Assembly (NCBI GenBank): GCA_947579605.1
Contig: OX388310.1
Span: 2,914,001 to 2,978,000 of the forward strand
Direction of reading: 5' to 3'
Source of the DNA: Athripsodes cinereus
Lineage: Eukaryota; Arthropoda; Insecta; Trichoptera; Leptoceridae
DNA: 64,000 nucleotides
The translations under genes were made by a program, and so were the position numbers. Shown here one piece after another: positions 44,216 through 56,477 of this stretch; the stretch's first letter is position 1; the number at the start of each line of letters is the position of its first letter. The notes beneath the pieces were generated by a model. That model searched no databases. It saw only the letters and a program-made list of their open reading frames with translations, and had not been told where the DNA came from.

Positions 44216-44219
44216 GCCA

Positions 44220-44360
44220 GAGGAAGGCAAATATCCTAGCTGAGAAATATTAAAAAATGGACAAGTATCCAGAGTGTAGGCACTGTTTCAATAAGTGCAG
44301 GCCATAGAGGCCTACACCAGAATAGGCGATGTTGGGGGACCATTCATTAAAATATCAAGC
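44220..44360 (+). mobile_element. LINE fragment (RTE-like family of 13862)
   Basis: The frame reads LRNIKKWTSIQSVGTV, comparable with WLRNIREWTGIRSVEEL in the 13862 element, ending near GGCGATGTTGGGGGACC. Confidence 0.5.
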
Positions 44361-44404
44361 GTTCCAAAATACACTAACGAATGTTCAACCAAGCTGTCAA
44401 TATA

Positions 44405-44750
44405 GAATATCATCATCATCATCATCATCATCAGCCTCAATGCTCCTTTCGAGAGCACAGTGCAGAAACCAGCCTCCTCCATTCAGGGATAGAGCGTCTC
44501 TGTGCTAAGGGTTGCACCCTCCCTCACCCATGGATGTTGCATGAATGTCAATTCCTATGTCATCCATACTCTTCATACAAATTCTTCTCAAGGAAGGGCT
44601 CAAGGTTCGCCGTCTCTGTGCCAATCGCATCACTTCTTCCCACGACATTCCCTGCGTTCTGATGTCGTTGTCATAGGAACGGTGTATCGTGAAAGAGGGA
44701 AGCCCGGGCCGACGGAACCCTTGTGGATGGAAATACAGTGCTCTTTTTGG
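44405..44750 (-). mobile_element. LINE 3' end fragment with (GAT)n tail, minus
   Basis: The minus strand encodes RRPGLPSFTIHRSYDND and GMSWEEVMRLAQRR, homologous to 15345-15560. It continues to GCACTGTGCTCTCGAAAGGA and ends in about eight GAT units (ATC on the plus strand, 44409-44431). Confidence 0.65.
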
Positions 44751-45436
44751 CCAACAATACAGAATACATTGCATTTTTATTTGAAAAATCAACAACAGTG
44801 TAAACGAAAATAAATCATTTTATTAAACAACCTACAGAGTGCTTTTTGAAAGATTTCATAATATAAGTAGGTACGTCCTTGTTAAACTACCAGCGCAGCA
44901 AACTACTTAACTTTAGTAATAGACTTAAACTACCAAAGATGTAATTGAAAATCTTTTCAAGTCTGCCGGTTTTGTGCTTCATATTATTCTATCTACCAAC
45001 GAGGCACTCACGCTCTAACAAAGCTCTGTCTAACACAGTAGGTAGATATTAATATAAGAAACGCCCTCTAACGATTGGTTGTTATCATCTTGATACAATA
45101 AAGACGTGTAAGGAATGCTGCAATCGCACAAAATTACCACGAATATATTTGAGTTCGTTCGTGAATATGTACATATACATGACGTTTACATGCCCATTTT
45201 AAAGAAATATAGAAAAATAATACCTACTATTCTTACATCTATTTTGAACATTTCATTTATTTGACACGGAGAGGACGACTCGTAGTTTATATCTCCGATG
45301 AATAGCTCCGTTTTATTAACCACTGATTCTGCTATGTGATGGTAAAAATAAATTCTTGAGTCATTCTTTCGGATAAAAAATCATTGTATATAATTATTTT
45401 ATGTACTAAACAAAACGTATTTAAAATTTAATCAAG

Positions 45437-45438
<2 letters not shown>

Positions 45439-45503
<65 letters not shown>

Positions 45504-45545
45504 AGATATATCTGGGCTTTGTTATAAACCCAAATTGAATTGATA
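45439..45545 (-). repeat. SINE S1 3' end with 58-base poly(A)
   Basis: An uninterrupted run of 58 T (45439-45496) on the plus strand is followed by GATATATCTGGGCTTTGTTA and TAAACCCAAATTG. On the minus strand this is the 3' end of the S1 SINE followed by a long A tail. Confidence 0.65.
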
Positions 45546-45639
45546 GTATAGTGGATGCTTTGCGCAATGGCTCTAAACTATACAAAGTATTGAAGTTATA
45601 AACATATTTGTATCTTGATATTTTTTTTTTTAATATATT

Positions 45640-46015
45640 TATTTTATTCATAAATACACAGTATACATTGATATTACATTAATAAAACAATATAACACAC
45701 AGTAAAAATGCTCCCTCCATAAACAACTACATAAATGCTTGTGCGGAGGGTCGGATTTCAATTATAACATTAATACACATATAAGAATTTGTTACAAATA
45801 GCAAACTTTCAGTTCTCATGTACGTTCATCAAACGCTCAACAAAATCTACCAGCACAATACAAAATTAAACCAATACAATTACCTATTCACAACGTCAAA
45901 ACAATATACAAATCAGTTGGATCAATTTTCCTCTCATCAACACTAACACAAACACACATACACAGAAACACATGACTTTTACGCGATTCAGTGCTCAATG
46001 ATGACATGGTAATGA
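45640..46015 (-). repeat. LINE 3' UTR-like repeat, minus copy
   Basis: It is the inverse of 11630-12045, sharing ATGCTCCCTCCATAA...GCTTGTGCGGAGGGTCGG and AAACTTTCAGTTCTCATGTA. Its strand composition is correspondingly A+C rich. Confidence 0.6.
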
Positions 46016-46199
46016 CATGGCAATGATATGGTAATGCAACCATCGTCTCTATTTTTTATTAAAAGCATTGATATTTAAAAGCATTCAAAACGGGGATGAA
46101 ATTTAATGTTTTTTATTTACTTTGAATACAAAAATTATGATTTTAAAATATAATAAAAAAATGTGAAACAAGTGTTTCTTTCCCATAAGTAAACCATAA

Positions 46200-46290
46200 G
46201 TAATTGATCACGAGAGAGACGTCTTTTGACTTATCAGGTCATTATCAATCAATAACTTACAGCAGAAAGAAACATTTGTTTTAAATTACC
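46200..46290 (-). repeat. Foldback family (GACGTCTCT) fragment
   Basis: CACGAGAGAGACGTCTTTTG and CAGGTCATTATCAATCAATA match the inverse of 38640-38705. Confidence 0.45.
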
Positions 46291-46477
46291 TAATTATGGA
46301 ATTCTACTATGTGTGCACCGACACAATTAATAAAAAATTGTGCTCTTTATCAATTTCGTTATAGGAAGTGAGTTGTTTTTGGACAGAAATACATATCAAC
46401 TTCCACAGGATATTCAAGTATAGTAAATCAGCACTTGATTGAAAGATTATTTACACAAATAAGAGTTTTTTTAAGAT

Positions 46478-46560
46478 ATAATTATCTGGGTTTTGTAATA
46501 AACACAAATACAACCTTATACACCTTTCACAGTAAGCTTAAAGCTGTGTCTCGTTCGATT
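46478..46560 (-). repeat. SINE S1 3' fragment
   Basis: TATCTGGGTTTTGTAATAAA, ACAAATACAACCTTATACAC and CTTTCACAGTAAGCTT match 22160-22235. Confidence 0.6.
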
Positions 46561-47107
46561 GTTCGCTAATCACACTTGCACACCATATATATAAAAGTAA
46601 TAAATTACGAAATAAAGGGGAGGCAGATTGTTTACTGCGTGTACGCATGTACGTTGATCTACGTACGTTACCTAACTCTCATACTATGCATTATTCAACA
46701 TGATTATTTCTTAGGCGAAATCGAGTATTAAATTAGTACCGCTCTATTATACATAACAAAGGATACGGGTGGGATAATAGCACCGTTCATGGAAACGGCT
46801 ATTTGTGGAATTCGTTGATATTACATAAAATATATAACAATAATATAATAATTGTTACTGCATATTGCAAACTGCAATGTCTTGTAACAAATAGTATTAG
46901 ACGTTCGCCTCCGTTGGATTCAATTTGTGTTGTTCCGGAATAGTAGTATTGTATTATTGTAGGTAAGGCATTGTAACCGAACACCGTGCATTTATGAGCT
47001 TTATAATACCACAAAGCATTAGAACGATGTTATTGTTTCTATGCTTTTCGATTAAGCACGATGTATTTTGACACAATTGACGTGCTTGCTTAATATTATA
47101 TTTGTCA

Positions 47108-48065
47108 CTATACCATAACGGCATATCCCGCACGAATGGTAGCCAGCAGATAAGCTGCATTCAATAAACATGCATGCCGTCTTATTCGTAAGAACGAAAA
47201 ATCAAGAGAGAGTGAAAGAACGGTATGTGAAATAAAGGTTGACGATGAATGTTTAGAGCAAGTGAATGAGTATGTTTATTTGGGAAGTCTGTTTGCGAGG
47301 GATGGAAGATTTGATAAGGACATTGAAAGAAGAAAAGTCGCCGGTGCTAGAGTGAATGGTGCACTTCGACCCATTGTTAGCAATAGCAGTGTGTCGAACA
47401 TGGCAAAAATGCTAGTGCACAATACCATTCTGGTACCGACACTTATGTATGCAAGCGAAACTTGGACGTGGTTGAAAAAGGATGAGAGTGGAATAAATGC
47501 TGTGGAGATGCGTTCACTGAGAAGAATGGTTGGTAAAACGTTGCGAGATAGAGTGAAGAATGAGGATATCAGGAGAATGAGCGGATGTGAGAGGAGTGTT
47601 GTGGACAGAATGCGTGTAAACAAGTTGAGATGGTTTGGACATGTTGAGCGAATGCAAGATGATAGGATGACGAAGAGGATGTATTTATCTGAAAGAAGGG
47701 GTGTGAGGAAGCGCGGACGTCCAAGAACCACGTGGCTTGATCACGTGGACCAAATTCTTAAGGACGGACGCGTGCTGAGTAAGAGAAATCGGCGTGCATG
47801 TATGAGAAACTGGATGAATGTAGAGGAAGCGAAAGAAGTATGTAAGGATAGATCTATATGGCGTTCCGTTCTCTCTGCCTACCCCTCCTGGGACATGGCG
47901 TGAGGGTATAGTATAGTATAGTAGTATAGAAAAATCAAGACATTCAGGGTAGCCAACCTCATCACTGAATTTAAGATGTAAAATGTAATCATTTTTCGAA
48001 CGCTTGACATTCGAAAACTTACGGAAAAGGGTAGGTGAATAAATTTTTTGCCGAGTGCATATTCA
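47108..48065 (-). repeat. Family X copy split by a LINE insertion
   Basis: The left part (47108-47207) has the reverse of TGCGGGATATGCCGTTATGG and GCATGCCGTCTTATTCGT. The right part (47929-48065) resumes with ATCAAGACATTCAGGGTAGC and goes to AAAACTTACGGAAAAGGGTA. The break is exactly the LINE at 47208-47928. Confidence 0.8.
47196..47940 (+). mobile_element. 5'-truncated LINE family L1x inserted in family X, with 12-bp target duplication
   Basis: GAAAAATCAAGA flanks the insertion at 47196-47207 and 47929-47940. The insert is 721 bases. An ORF (start codon at 47262, open from the 5' truncation) encodes EYVYLGSLFARDGRFDKDIE, RPIVSNSSVSNMAKML, WTWLKKDESGINAVEMRSL, RWFGHVERM, RKRGRPRTTWLDHVDQIL and RNRRACMRN through SAYPSWDMA. 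This is the same reverse transcriptase C-terminus as 33366-33960, about 100 codons longer. The tail is a few TATAG units (47908-47928). It is open throughout, so it is young. Confidence 0.9.
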
Positions 48066-48080
48066 TATTTTTAATTTAAG

Positions 48081-48245
48081 TTCGTAGGCAGCCTGAAGGT
48101 AGAGTTTGGGGCTCATGCACAAGAGGTTCGCGATTCGACTTCAGATGCCGGCAAATCCCCCATTTATGACACAAGATTTTAGCTCACTGTTAAAGGTGTA
48201 TAAAGTTGTATTTCAGTTTATAACAAGAACCCATATACATTTTAA
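48081..48245 (+). repeat. tRNA-derived SINE S1, plus copy
   Basis: GTAGGCAGCCTGAAGGTAGA (A box-like), GGTTCGCGATTCGACTTC (B box region, diverged), then TTAAAGGTGTATAAAGTTGT and TTATAACAAGAACCCATATA. It is collinear with the minus copy at 22147-22338. Confidence 0.65.
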
Positions 48246-49029
48246 AAAATAATTATTTACCTGCGTAATGTGCTCTACAAAGTTCTGTTTATATTTTCAC
48301 TATAGTTTGGATGAAACTAGTAAAATGATTAAGATTTATATTATTTTATAAAATTCTCAACAAAAGCCGTTTTGGCGCAAAAGCTTTTAGGACAAAACTT
48401 GGCCTGAAACTTTATTTAGGTATATTATTTGCTCGATTTATTTTCCGTTCTTTCTATAACAGAGTCTGACATTTCATGCTTAAAACACTTTCAAAAATAG
48501 AACGAAGCATGTACACAATAAACCTGATATGCACGTCTGGATCATTCAATAAGGGGGGGAGGTGATGTCAGCAGTTGCAGCACGAGGTGGCAGCCAATGA
48601 TATTGTGATGCTGAACTGAGCTGTGATAAACGTTTCAGGAAATGGACCCTCAGATATTCCAGAGATCGACTAAATTCAATTTATTATCCGACACCGTGTG
48701 GAGAATACAGGGCGTATAGGTATACTTCGAATTTTATACATGCACTTTCTACCTTAACCTATACGGTAAAGACTGGTAACACAGTACTAATTTTCTCAAA
48801 ATACATGTTCAAAATAAATAATAATTAAAATTATTTTATCCAGTTTCACTCATAATATTATACTGTTTGCTGTTTCACAGTGGACGTCAATGGTCCCTTT
48901 CCTACTTAAACTTAAATATTGTACTTCCTATGTACCTGACAAAACCATAAAAGGATGCATATATTAATTTAAGCAATTAATGTCCTTCAAGCCTTGCTTA
49001 TTATACTTTTTATCCTAATAGCATATCAT

Positions 49030-49352
49030 GCATTTTATCTTGTTGATGTTCACTTTTTGTTCGAGATTGTTATTCAATTTCTTTGACATATTCATGGTTG
49101 GTTGAATTAACATATTTAATGAAATTTATTTAAAGAAGACCTATCATTTTCAATTGACTTTTTCTGGTTTGCATTATTTTATTTAATTGACTATTTCTTA
49201 TTGTTTGATAACTCATTTTTTTACGAAAATGTATTCTTGATTAGTGATTGTTGCGTCTGTTTGTGTTTTGTTGTCTATTGAACTGTTTCATTAAAATTTA
49301 AAAGGCTCACGCCGTGTATTAATATAAATAAATAAATAAATAAATTAATATC
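49030..49352 (+). repeat. Repeat family T copy
   Basis: Collinear with 35325-35700: CAATTTCTTTGACATATTCA, TTTGCATTATTTTATTTAAT, TTAAAAGGCTCACGCCGTGT and (AAAT)n. It has no ORF. Family members share a short tandem A+T tail, suggesting a non-autonomous retroelement or LINE 3' end. Confidence 0.6.
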
Positions 49353-49779
49353 AATGAGCTTGGTTGGTAGATTTGATTGGTCGCATTACCAATTCTCCTT
49401 TTGAATTTCAAGTCTATGTAATAAAGGTTGTTGGCTTTCCATTAAAAAATTATCTTTGAAACTTGATGCAACCAATTTAAACTAGAAAATAAGTATCGTA
49501 CAATAATATTATTATGTTGGATGGTATAGTACCTAATGACAAAATTAAACTTTGCTCTAACGTACACAAAAAAAATCTGTTATCTTTGTAACACAGAATA
49601 GTCTACGGTTTTGGCTGGTTCAGGTTTGAGAATATCTCTTAATTGATCATAAAAAGTACTGATGTTCTTTTGTTGAAGTACAATTTTCGATGACTTGGAC
49701 GTCACTCTTTCGTTAAAAATATATTTTCTCATAACAACAACATTACATTACTGAGTGACATTAAAATAAATATGGCATG

Positions 49780-49935
49780 CAGAGTCGGTACCATTCCTCA
49801 GCGCTGAATTTAAGATATTGATTGTCTTATACGAGAAGTTTAAAGAACTCTTTCCTATTGCAGGACACTTGAAAACTTACAGAAATGAGTGGGAGACTTA
49901 TTCTTTACCGGAGATTCCACAGGATGGAATTGGAC
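49780..49935 (-). repeat. Family X copy (5' half)
   Basis: CTCAGCGCTGAATTTAAGAT, CAGGACACTTGAAAACTTAC and GAGTGGGAGACTTATTCTTT are the inverse of the first half of 25838-26105. Confidence 0.6.
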
Positions 49936-49999
49936 ATTTAAATACTCCACCATTCAAAATATAACACAAATAAATAATTCGTAAATCACTTTGAACTAA

Positions 50000-51325
50000 A
50001 ACATTTTTTTATATCCTATTTTCTAAAAGGAATGATTGAAAGGAAATGTTAATAAGTAAAATAATCGAAAGTTTATCCAACTGCTTGCGAAAAAGTTATG
50101 TAAATTCAATTGAATTTTATCACCGTATTAAGCAAATTAAGAAGATAAAATCTCCGTACAAGATACCATGAAAAAACTTTAACCTTCCCTTTTTTTGATA
50201 CTCTTATTTTTATTTTCAAATCTATTTTAAGTGGTTACCTACAAACTTTAATGACACGTTCCAAGATATAAAAACCGAAATTAATTTACATAAGGCAACA
50301 CTTAAGCATTTTTCACGTTAAAAAAGTGTTATTACCGATTTGTATTCAACCCTCTTACGGCGATCTGGAATTGTCTCGTTTTGCTACTCAAATCGCCAAT
50401 GAAATTTACGGTCTGATTATTATAATATTGTGTAAATTGATGTTGGAGTTTTTATTTTTTGAACAAAGAAACCTGACTTACTCGGTTGATTTGCGTCAAA
50501 CGATAGGTTTGTAGACAATAAAGTCTCCTTACGTACCTATGTTTTTTATTTATTTATTCTTTACTGTACATATTGCCACATTATTATGTTAGTGGAAAAA
50601 ACGTTTTGGGTAATGAATTGATTTATACAAGAATATTTTGTGAATGTGAAGTTAATCAATATTTTGTAAAACAAAAACAAACAAAAAAATACAGTAACAT
50701 AACTTGTACTATGAATAAACAAAGAAACTTTTTGGTAGAAACTTATAATAAGTTGAGGATAGTTTGCGATATTCGCGAAATAATTTAATGAATTACCACA
50801 GAGATTTTAAAAAAAAATGCTGGTTCATAAATTTAACCTTTATATAACAAAGGAAAAAAATGTATGAAAAAAAGTGTATTAGTGAGGTTACGTGGAGATT
50901 TGAGTATCGGTTGAGTTTCTGGTGAAAATTTCTTGGTGTGAAAAGAAAGTTTTTCGAAGGAAATGACTTAGCCGTTAAATTTAATGTTGATTTCTTTCTT
51001 TGATTACGCGAGATACTTTCTAACTACAAAAATTGAGAAAATAAGAATAAAGATCCGACAAAGTAAATGAGAAAGCTAAAAGAGAAGTGAAAAGACGATT
51101 ACAAGCGAGAAAACTAACAAAGTTAATTGGTTCTTTTATAAATAATAAACAGTAAAAGTTATTTTTTCTTCTACCTTTTAGTATCGATTTATTTTAAAAA
51201 CCTTTGATTCAAAACAAGAGGATATTATTTATATTGAAGCCAAATATTTTATTTATTTAGGCTCAGACATAGTACTTGGAGTGCCTTTAGTGTAGTCCGG
51301 TTTTTAATGGATTTGGGACTCTGGC
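50000..51325. other. Unassigned intronic stretch
   Basis: Short ORFs (50326-50514, 50573-50788) show no family features. I see no repeat boundary. Confidence 0.35.
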
Positions 51326-51329
51326 TCTA

Positions 51330-51690
51330 TAGACACAACGATTGAATTTTCGGCCAGTTTGCTGCATTGGTAGTCACCTGAACCAAATCCAAACTCAATG
51401 CAATAAAAAAGACGTTCCACAGAATAGTTTATTGATATTGTGAGCCGCATTCACACTTGGGACGACAAGACAAATCATCCACCAATATGCTGGACGAGAT
51501 GAATAGAACTAACAAGTCCTGCTTCTATGACAAGACTTTTGGTGTCGCAGGACCCGCCATCTGGAATAACATAACTCCGAGGATCTTTGCAAAAAAACAA
51601 TCAATAACAACGTTCAGAAGCAAATTGAAGACATCGTTCTTCCAATATAGTTTCTCGTGCCATTGAGATGAAACGGCTCCGAATAAATAT
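51330..51690 (+). mobile_element. LINE 3' end (CR1/jockey-like)
   Basis: The frame at 51457-51666 ends CFYDKTFGVAGPAIWNNITP, RIFAKKQSITTFRSKLKTSF and FQYSF, the usual 'xFxVAGPxxWNxxP...FxxxLKxxxF' C-terminus. AATAAA-like sequence follows. It is 5'-truncated. Confidence 0.7.
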
Positions 51691-52639
51691 TAATTTTATT
51701 TCATAATTTAAAATGTAGTTATTTTTAAATTGCACAACAGGAATAAGTGTATGTTTAAAAAATATTTGTAATAATTTATCGATACGCCCTGAAATTGAGA
51801 TATTTGGAAGGCACAAATTAATTAAGGAGATTGATTATTCAAAAAGTATTTATGGCATCAAAATCGTGTCTTTCAGAATTTTTATTGATTCATGATCTTT
51901 TCTGATACGTGGTTTGATATCTGCTGATAATGTTATAAGTATAAATTCACAGTACAAGCTATCGCTCTGAGTGAGGGTGCTCTAGTTAAGATATAGATTT
52001 TCTCATTTACAAAAATCCTTTTATTTATAATCAAGACATATTTAGATTGAGTTAGGTAAAATACAAAAAATGAAGTAAATGAAATAACTAAGAACAACTT
52101 ATTTAAACAGAAGTAAAATTGCGTCAAGAAAAAAAGTGAAAAAAAAACATTTTGAGAAAAGACGATTATCTGAAGTGAGTTTACCGAAATGGAATTTGTT
52201 TTTTTTTTCAACATAAATAAAAAACTTAAATTCTCCCCTTTCTTGAATAATTTTCTAATCTAAAAGAAAGTGACGATAAGTTATTCGGAAGAAAAAGAGA
52301 GAAAATGTGGATGAAAATTGAAACTTTATAATATTACTTGTCAGTTGCAAAGACTCCTCTTAGGCTTATTATAAATATATTTTTTATACTAATCTGTGTA
52401 AATGACTATAAAAACTATGGTAATCCACGTCATTTATTTTGCCATTAAATAATATAAAAACATATTCTTAGTATACTAAAATTATAACGGATTAAGTTTA
52501 TATAATTTCTAATACAGGGGAGAGAAGAAATTGCCCTAGATGGATCATGTTTTAAGAATGTTCAATGGTCTTTAAGTTGACGAAAAATATTATTAATATT
52601 TCACACATTCATGATGTTTCTGATGTATCAATTTTCTTG

Positions 52640-53040
52640 CAATAATGTATGGCTCCGAATGCTGGACTGTATACAACACGTCCATCAGGCAACTTGAGAC
52701 GCAGAAATGCGAATGCTCAGGTGGTCAGCGGGTGTGTCATTGAAAGATAAAATAAAAAGTTCACGTATCCGTGGTAGCATGAGTATTACTGACATAAATA
52801 GCATGCAAGAGGAGATGCAACTAAGGTGGTATGGGCACCAGAATACATCTTTAACAATGTCATGTCAAAAAATCTCACTTGATATCTTTCGAGAGAGAGA
52901 ACTATGAATACCCGGATGACACAATGTAGTAGAATCCAGCGGAGAAATGGCCTGGATGAAGATGACATAGGGAACAGAAGAATATATAACCTTTTAACGA
53001 GAAGACTCGACCCCAAAAGTCTTCAGCGTTAATAAGTAGG
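52640..53040 (+). mobile_element. LINE fragment (different reverse transcriptase tail)
   Basis: The frame reads YGSECWTVYNTSIRQLETQK, then MLRWSAGVSLKDKIKSSRIR and EEMQLRWYGHQ, with stops further on and RRLDPKSLQR-like sequence near 53005. 'YGxExW...RMLRW..GV...D' identifies a LINE C-terminal region distinct from the L1x and 13862 families. Confidence 0.65.
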
Positions 53041-53079
53041 GACAGTGCCAGGAAGAAAAACCTAAAGATTCCGATGTCT

Positions 53080-53245
53080 TGGACATTTCATTTTCACAAT
53101 ACATCGTTTCTATTACAAAGACAGTAGAAGTAGAACGTCACGAATATTGTACAAAGAAGGAACTCATTTGACATCGACACGCTCTGAATGTTAAGTGGGC
53201 TAGCTGATGGTTCCTGCCCAGTTTTCCCGAAAGGAACGCCATTTT
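53080..53245 (+). mobile_element. Decayed LINE 3' end fragment
   Basis: TTTTCACAATACATCGTTTC and CTATTACAAAGACAGTAGAA parallel the DNA of 15395-15425. Coding is lost. Confidence 0.4.
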
Positions 53246-53699
53246 AAAGGTTAAATTCATACTCGTAAGTTATTGTTTGATCAGCCAATTTTAAAATTGC
53301 GTGATATATTCTATACCACTATATAACATAAAATATTATGCAAACAAGAACTGTAAATATCGAAAGCTTAGTATAAGCTTTTAATAGGATTTGAATCGCG
53401 GAAGTTTGCGATGAAAGGTACCCACCCATCGAGCTACTCAAGCTAACAAAAGTTTTGAAATCAATTCAGATTTTGCAAATATTATTATTATTAATAACAA
53501 ACATATTGATGAACTTGGAAGAGAGATACCATGTATTGTGTGTGAGAAGTTGTATGCAAATTTAACTCTGATATGAATTATTTTTGGGTTAGTTGGAAGA
53601 TATCGCTTACACGCGATAAACTCGCCCATTGTGCATGATAATTATTGGTATTTATAATCTGTTTATATGTATGTTTTTTAAGCACAATAAAGTTTATTA

Positions 53700-54165
53700 T
53701 TTTTTTACGCGGCGGCAGAATTGCCATTCACACTTCTCAGCATTATACAACCAGATAAGTCTCCATATGATCAGTCATGGTCACACAAAAACTTAACAGT
53801 CTAATGCCGGGAAAAATTCACCTATCCAGATATACAGGATATCAAAGGATTAGGCTCAAAACGCGGGATCAAAATACCAGCATTGTGCCTGAAATATCTG
53901 TGTTTAAAAACTTTTTTACAATATTACAAGTGTTTATTATAATAGATTTTTGAATTTTAATGTACAAATTAACCGGTAAATCTATTTTTTATAAACTATT
54001 TATAATGATTTCGGAGTTACCCCTGTAGCTGACATGACAAAAGGTATTATATAAACGGACCTTGAATGCCAAATATTTTTTATTTCTCCTGCTAGTTCTG
54101 TATATTTACGTATTTTTTCTGCGACGGTTGTTTGTATATTATGTGTATTTGGGAAAATACACAAA
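53700..54165 (-). mobile_element. LINE fragment, second copy of the 20940-21690 element
   Basis: The minus strand matches 21255-21690: TCGCAGAAAAAATACGTAAA, GGTCCGTTTATATAATACCT, ATGTCAGCTACAGGGGTAAC, AGGCACAATGCTGGTATTTT and the end CCGCCGCGTAAAAAAATA. It has CGT where the other copy has the in-frame TGA. A piece of unrelated sequence separates the inner parts near 21460-21510 versus 53900-53930. Confidence 0.7.
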
Positions 54166-54169
54166 CATT

Positions 54170-55715
54170 ATACTTTATTTTATTAATCTTGAAGTGTGGA
54201 CGAAAACGTTAGTTTTGTAATATAAACAGTGCAAATTTGAACAGTATTATTTTTATAAATTAAATTTTTGCAGTGTGAAAACAAGTACCCTCTAACAAAA
54301 CATAAAAATGATGTTATCATTTGTTAGAAATGTGAATAATTAAATGCAAAAGACATGTTGTGATAGTATGTATATGGGTCAGATGATAAAATAATGATTT
54401 TCATAATATGCATTTTAAGAAGTTTGAGTCTTACACTAGATTTTGAAATTCGTTTACCGAAGACATGAAATATTTAGCAAATATGTAAAGTTCTTAGATT
54501 GTTGCTAAAATATGCCACGATGGAATATTTCACTTACAGGAATAATAGTTTTGGCATGAAAGATAACAGTAGTAAAGTTATAATATTCTATGTTGTAGAA
54601 ATAATGCACAAGATACTTTACGAAACTATAAAAGCTCGCTAGATAAGAGCAGGTGTGTGAAACTTTTCACTACAACTGACTAACGATTAATTCTAGCAAA
54701 GTTAAAGCTAAAATTATTATGCACAGTAGTAGTTGTTTCAACTCGAAAAGCAGGCGGATAAAAATATATAGCAGGAACTAAAATATTTTAGACTAGAAAG
54801 CAGGTTTCTATGTATTATAACGTTAAATTTATTCATATTTCTTTACTTTATGGCTGCACTGGTTGTGCCTGGACATTTTGTAAAACATCTTCTCTACAAA
54901 ATAAATTCATTTTTAGCCCAACTGCACGAATAAGACTGACAATGGTGTGAGGATATGGAAGTATGAAAAGTCGAATTATTTAAAAGTGAATTTTTCATCA
55001 ACGTTTTAAAGATTGACAGCAAACTTTAAGCTCTGCTACAAATCGTCAATATGTGTTTTATTTGACTTATGTTGAGCTTCAAAATATGTACATCAAAGCT
55101 TAGAAGTAGAGTTTTTTATAGTAGAATTAACTATATGTTATAATTTTATTTTAGAAGCAAAGCATCTATCACAGTTTGGAGTAGAGAGAGTGAATGCGAC
55201 AACAGTAACCTCTTCCAAGAAAATTCATTTAAACTTTGAGAAATATATATTTGAACGAAGTTCTTAAGTAACAAGCAAATAAATAAAGTAACTTTTTAAT
55301 TGTGCGACATTCTGTTTAAACGTTGAATCATTATCAAAGATGATTGCTTGTTCATTGTATGTATGTCTCACAAAACTTCACAAGATTTGATACAAAGAAA
55401 CAATTTCTTGAAATGACACATACATTTACAACATAAAAAGTATAACTCTTTCAATGGGATAGTAAACAATAGATTTTTAAGTGTATTATAGTAAATGTGT
55501 AATATACTAGTATATGTATTTTTGTGATATTTTTCAGATAAATAAAAAAAAAAACTTACAACTAGCACATTACATAATATTATAATAGTAAAGTCCCTCT
55601 TATTCCTTATTATTATAATTTACTCTTCAACAATACTTTACTGGAAGCAGCAGTACTGGATACATTTCGTTTCCAACAGTAGGAATATTACTATTACCTA
55701 TGTACTGTACGACTT
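54170..55715. other. Unassigned intronic stretch
   Basis: A+T-rich without a recognised exon or repeat. Confidence 0.35.
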
Positions 55716-55716
55716 C

Positions 55717-55762
55717 ATACTTTGCATCGTTTCTACTTCGTAGTAGGAACGATGCAAAGTAT
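55717..55762. repeat. Short palindrome, 21-22 base arms
   Basis: ATACTTTGCATCGTTTCTAC and TAGTAGGAACGATGCAAAGT pair with a single mismatch around a TTCG-like loop. Confidence 0.75.
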
Positions 55763-56077
55763 CAAAGTACAAAGTACAAACAAATAATATTACGATCAAG
55801 GGAGTAACGTAAATACTATTTTCATTCACTCAAACTGAGGGATGTTTCTAAACTAAAATTTCTTACTTCTTCAAGCCACAATTTCCATTGTGGAAAAAGC
55901 AGGCAGTGACAACAGAAAAAGCCCGTTTAACCTACAATTACGATTCGCGTTCGTTTTTTACTTTTTCTTGATGTGCAACTGTCTTATGAAATTTTATTAT
56001 GATATCTAAAATTCTCACATTATCTAATAGTTGTAATGACTCAAACATTGTTTATCTCTGAAAATATTATAACCTTC

Positions 56078-56477
56078 TAAACCTTCACGCCGTGTCCCAA
56101 GTGGGGTAGGCAGAGAGAACGGAACGCCATAAAGATCTATCTTTACGTCGGCCGGTGTGGCGCGGAGGTAACGCTCTTCCCTTTGAGTCATGAGGTCTCG
56201 GGATTGATTCCCAGCTAGGGCAAAGTAAAGAATCGACTTTTTCAAATTGTCCTGGGTCTGGTCGTTACATGTATAGGTATGTGTTTAATGCATTGTATAT
56301 ATGTGTATCTTCGTGTTAGTACCCATAATACAAGATTCATCTTGATTTGGGACTAGCTCGATCTGTGTGAATTGACTATGTATGTTATGTTATGTAATAC
56401 TTCTTTCGCTTCCTCTACATTCATACAACTTATCATGCATGCACGTTGGTTCCTCTTAATCAACTCACGGCCGTCAA
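56078..56477 (-). mobile_element. LINE L1x fragment split by a SINE
   Basis: On the minus strand GGGACACGGCGTGAAGG and CGTTCCGTTCTCTCTGCCTA lie in 56078-56146. TGAATGTAGAGGAAGCGAAA and GGAACCAACGTGCATG-like sequence lie in 56396-56477. In intact copies these are adjacent. Confidence 0.75.
56147..56395 (+). repeat. tRNA-derived SINE (family S2) inside LINE
   Basis: GGTGTGGCGCGGAGGTAACG (A box region), GGGATTGATTCCCAGC (B box region), then a body ending TAGCTCGATCTGTGTGAATT and TATGTTATGTTATGTAA. It matches the minus copy at 57330-57587 over its length. Confidence 0.78.

Noticed and set aside
44381..44662. ORF with a poly-His stretch
   Set aside because: The His run is the (ATC)n tail of a minus-strand LINE, and the rest is antisense to its coding end.
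45421..45651. ORF with a long poly-lysine run
   Set aside because: It is the translation of the 58-base T run at a SINE tail.
47276..47731. 151-codon minus-strand ORF
   Set aside because: It is antisense to the LINE reverse transcriptase fragment, which has the recognisable domain.
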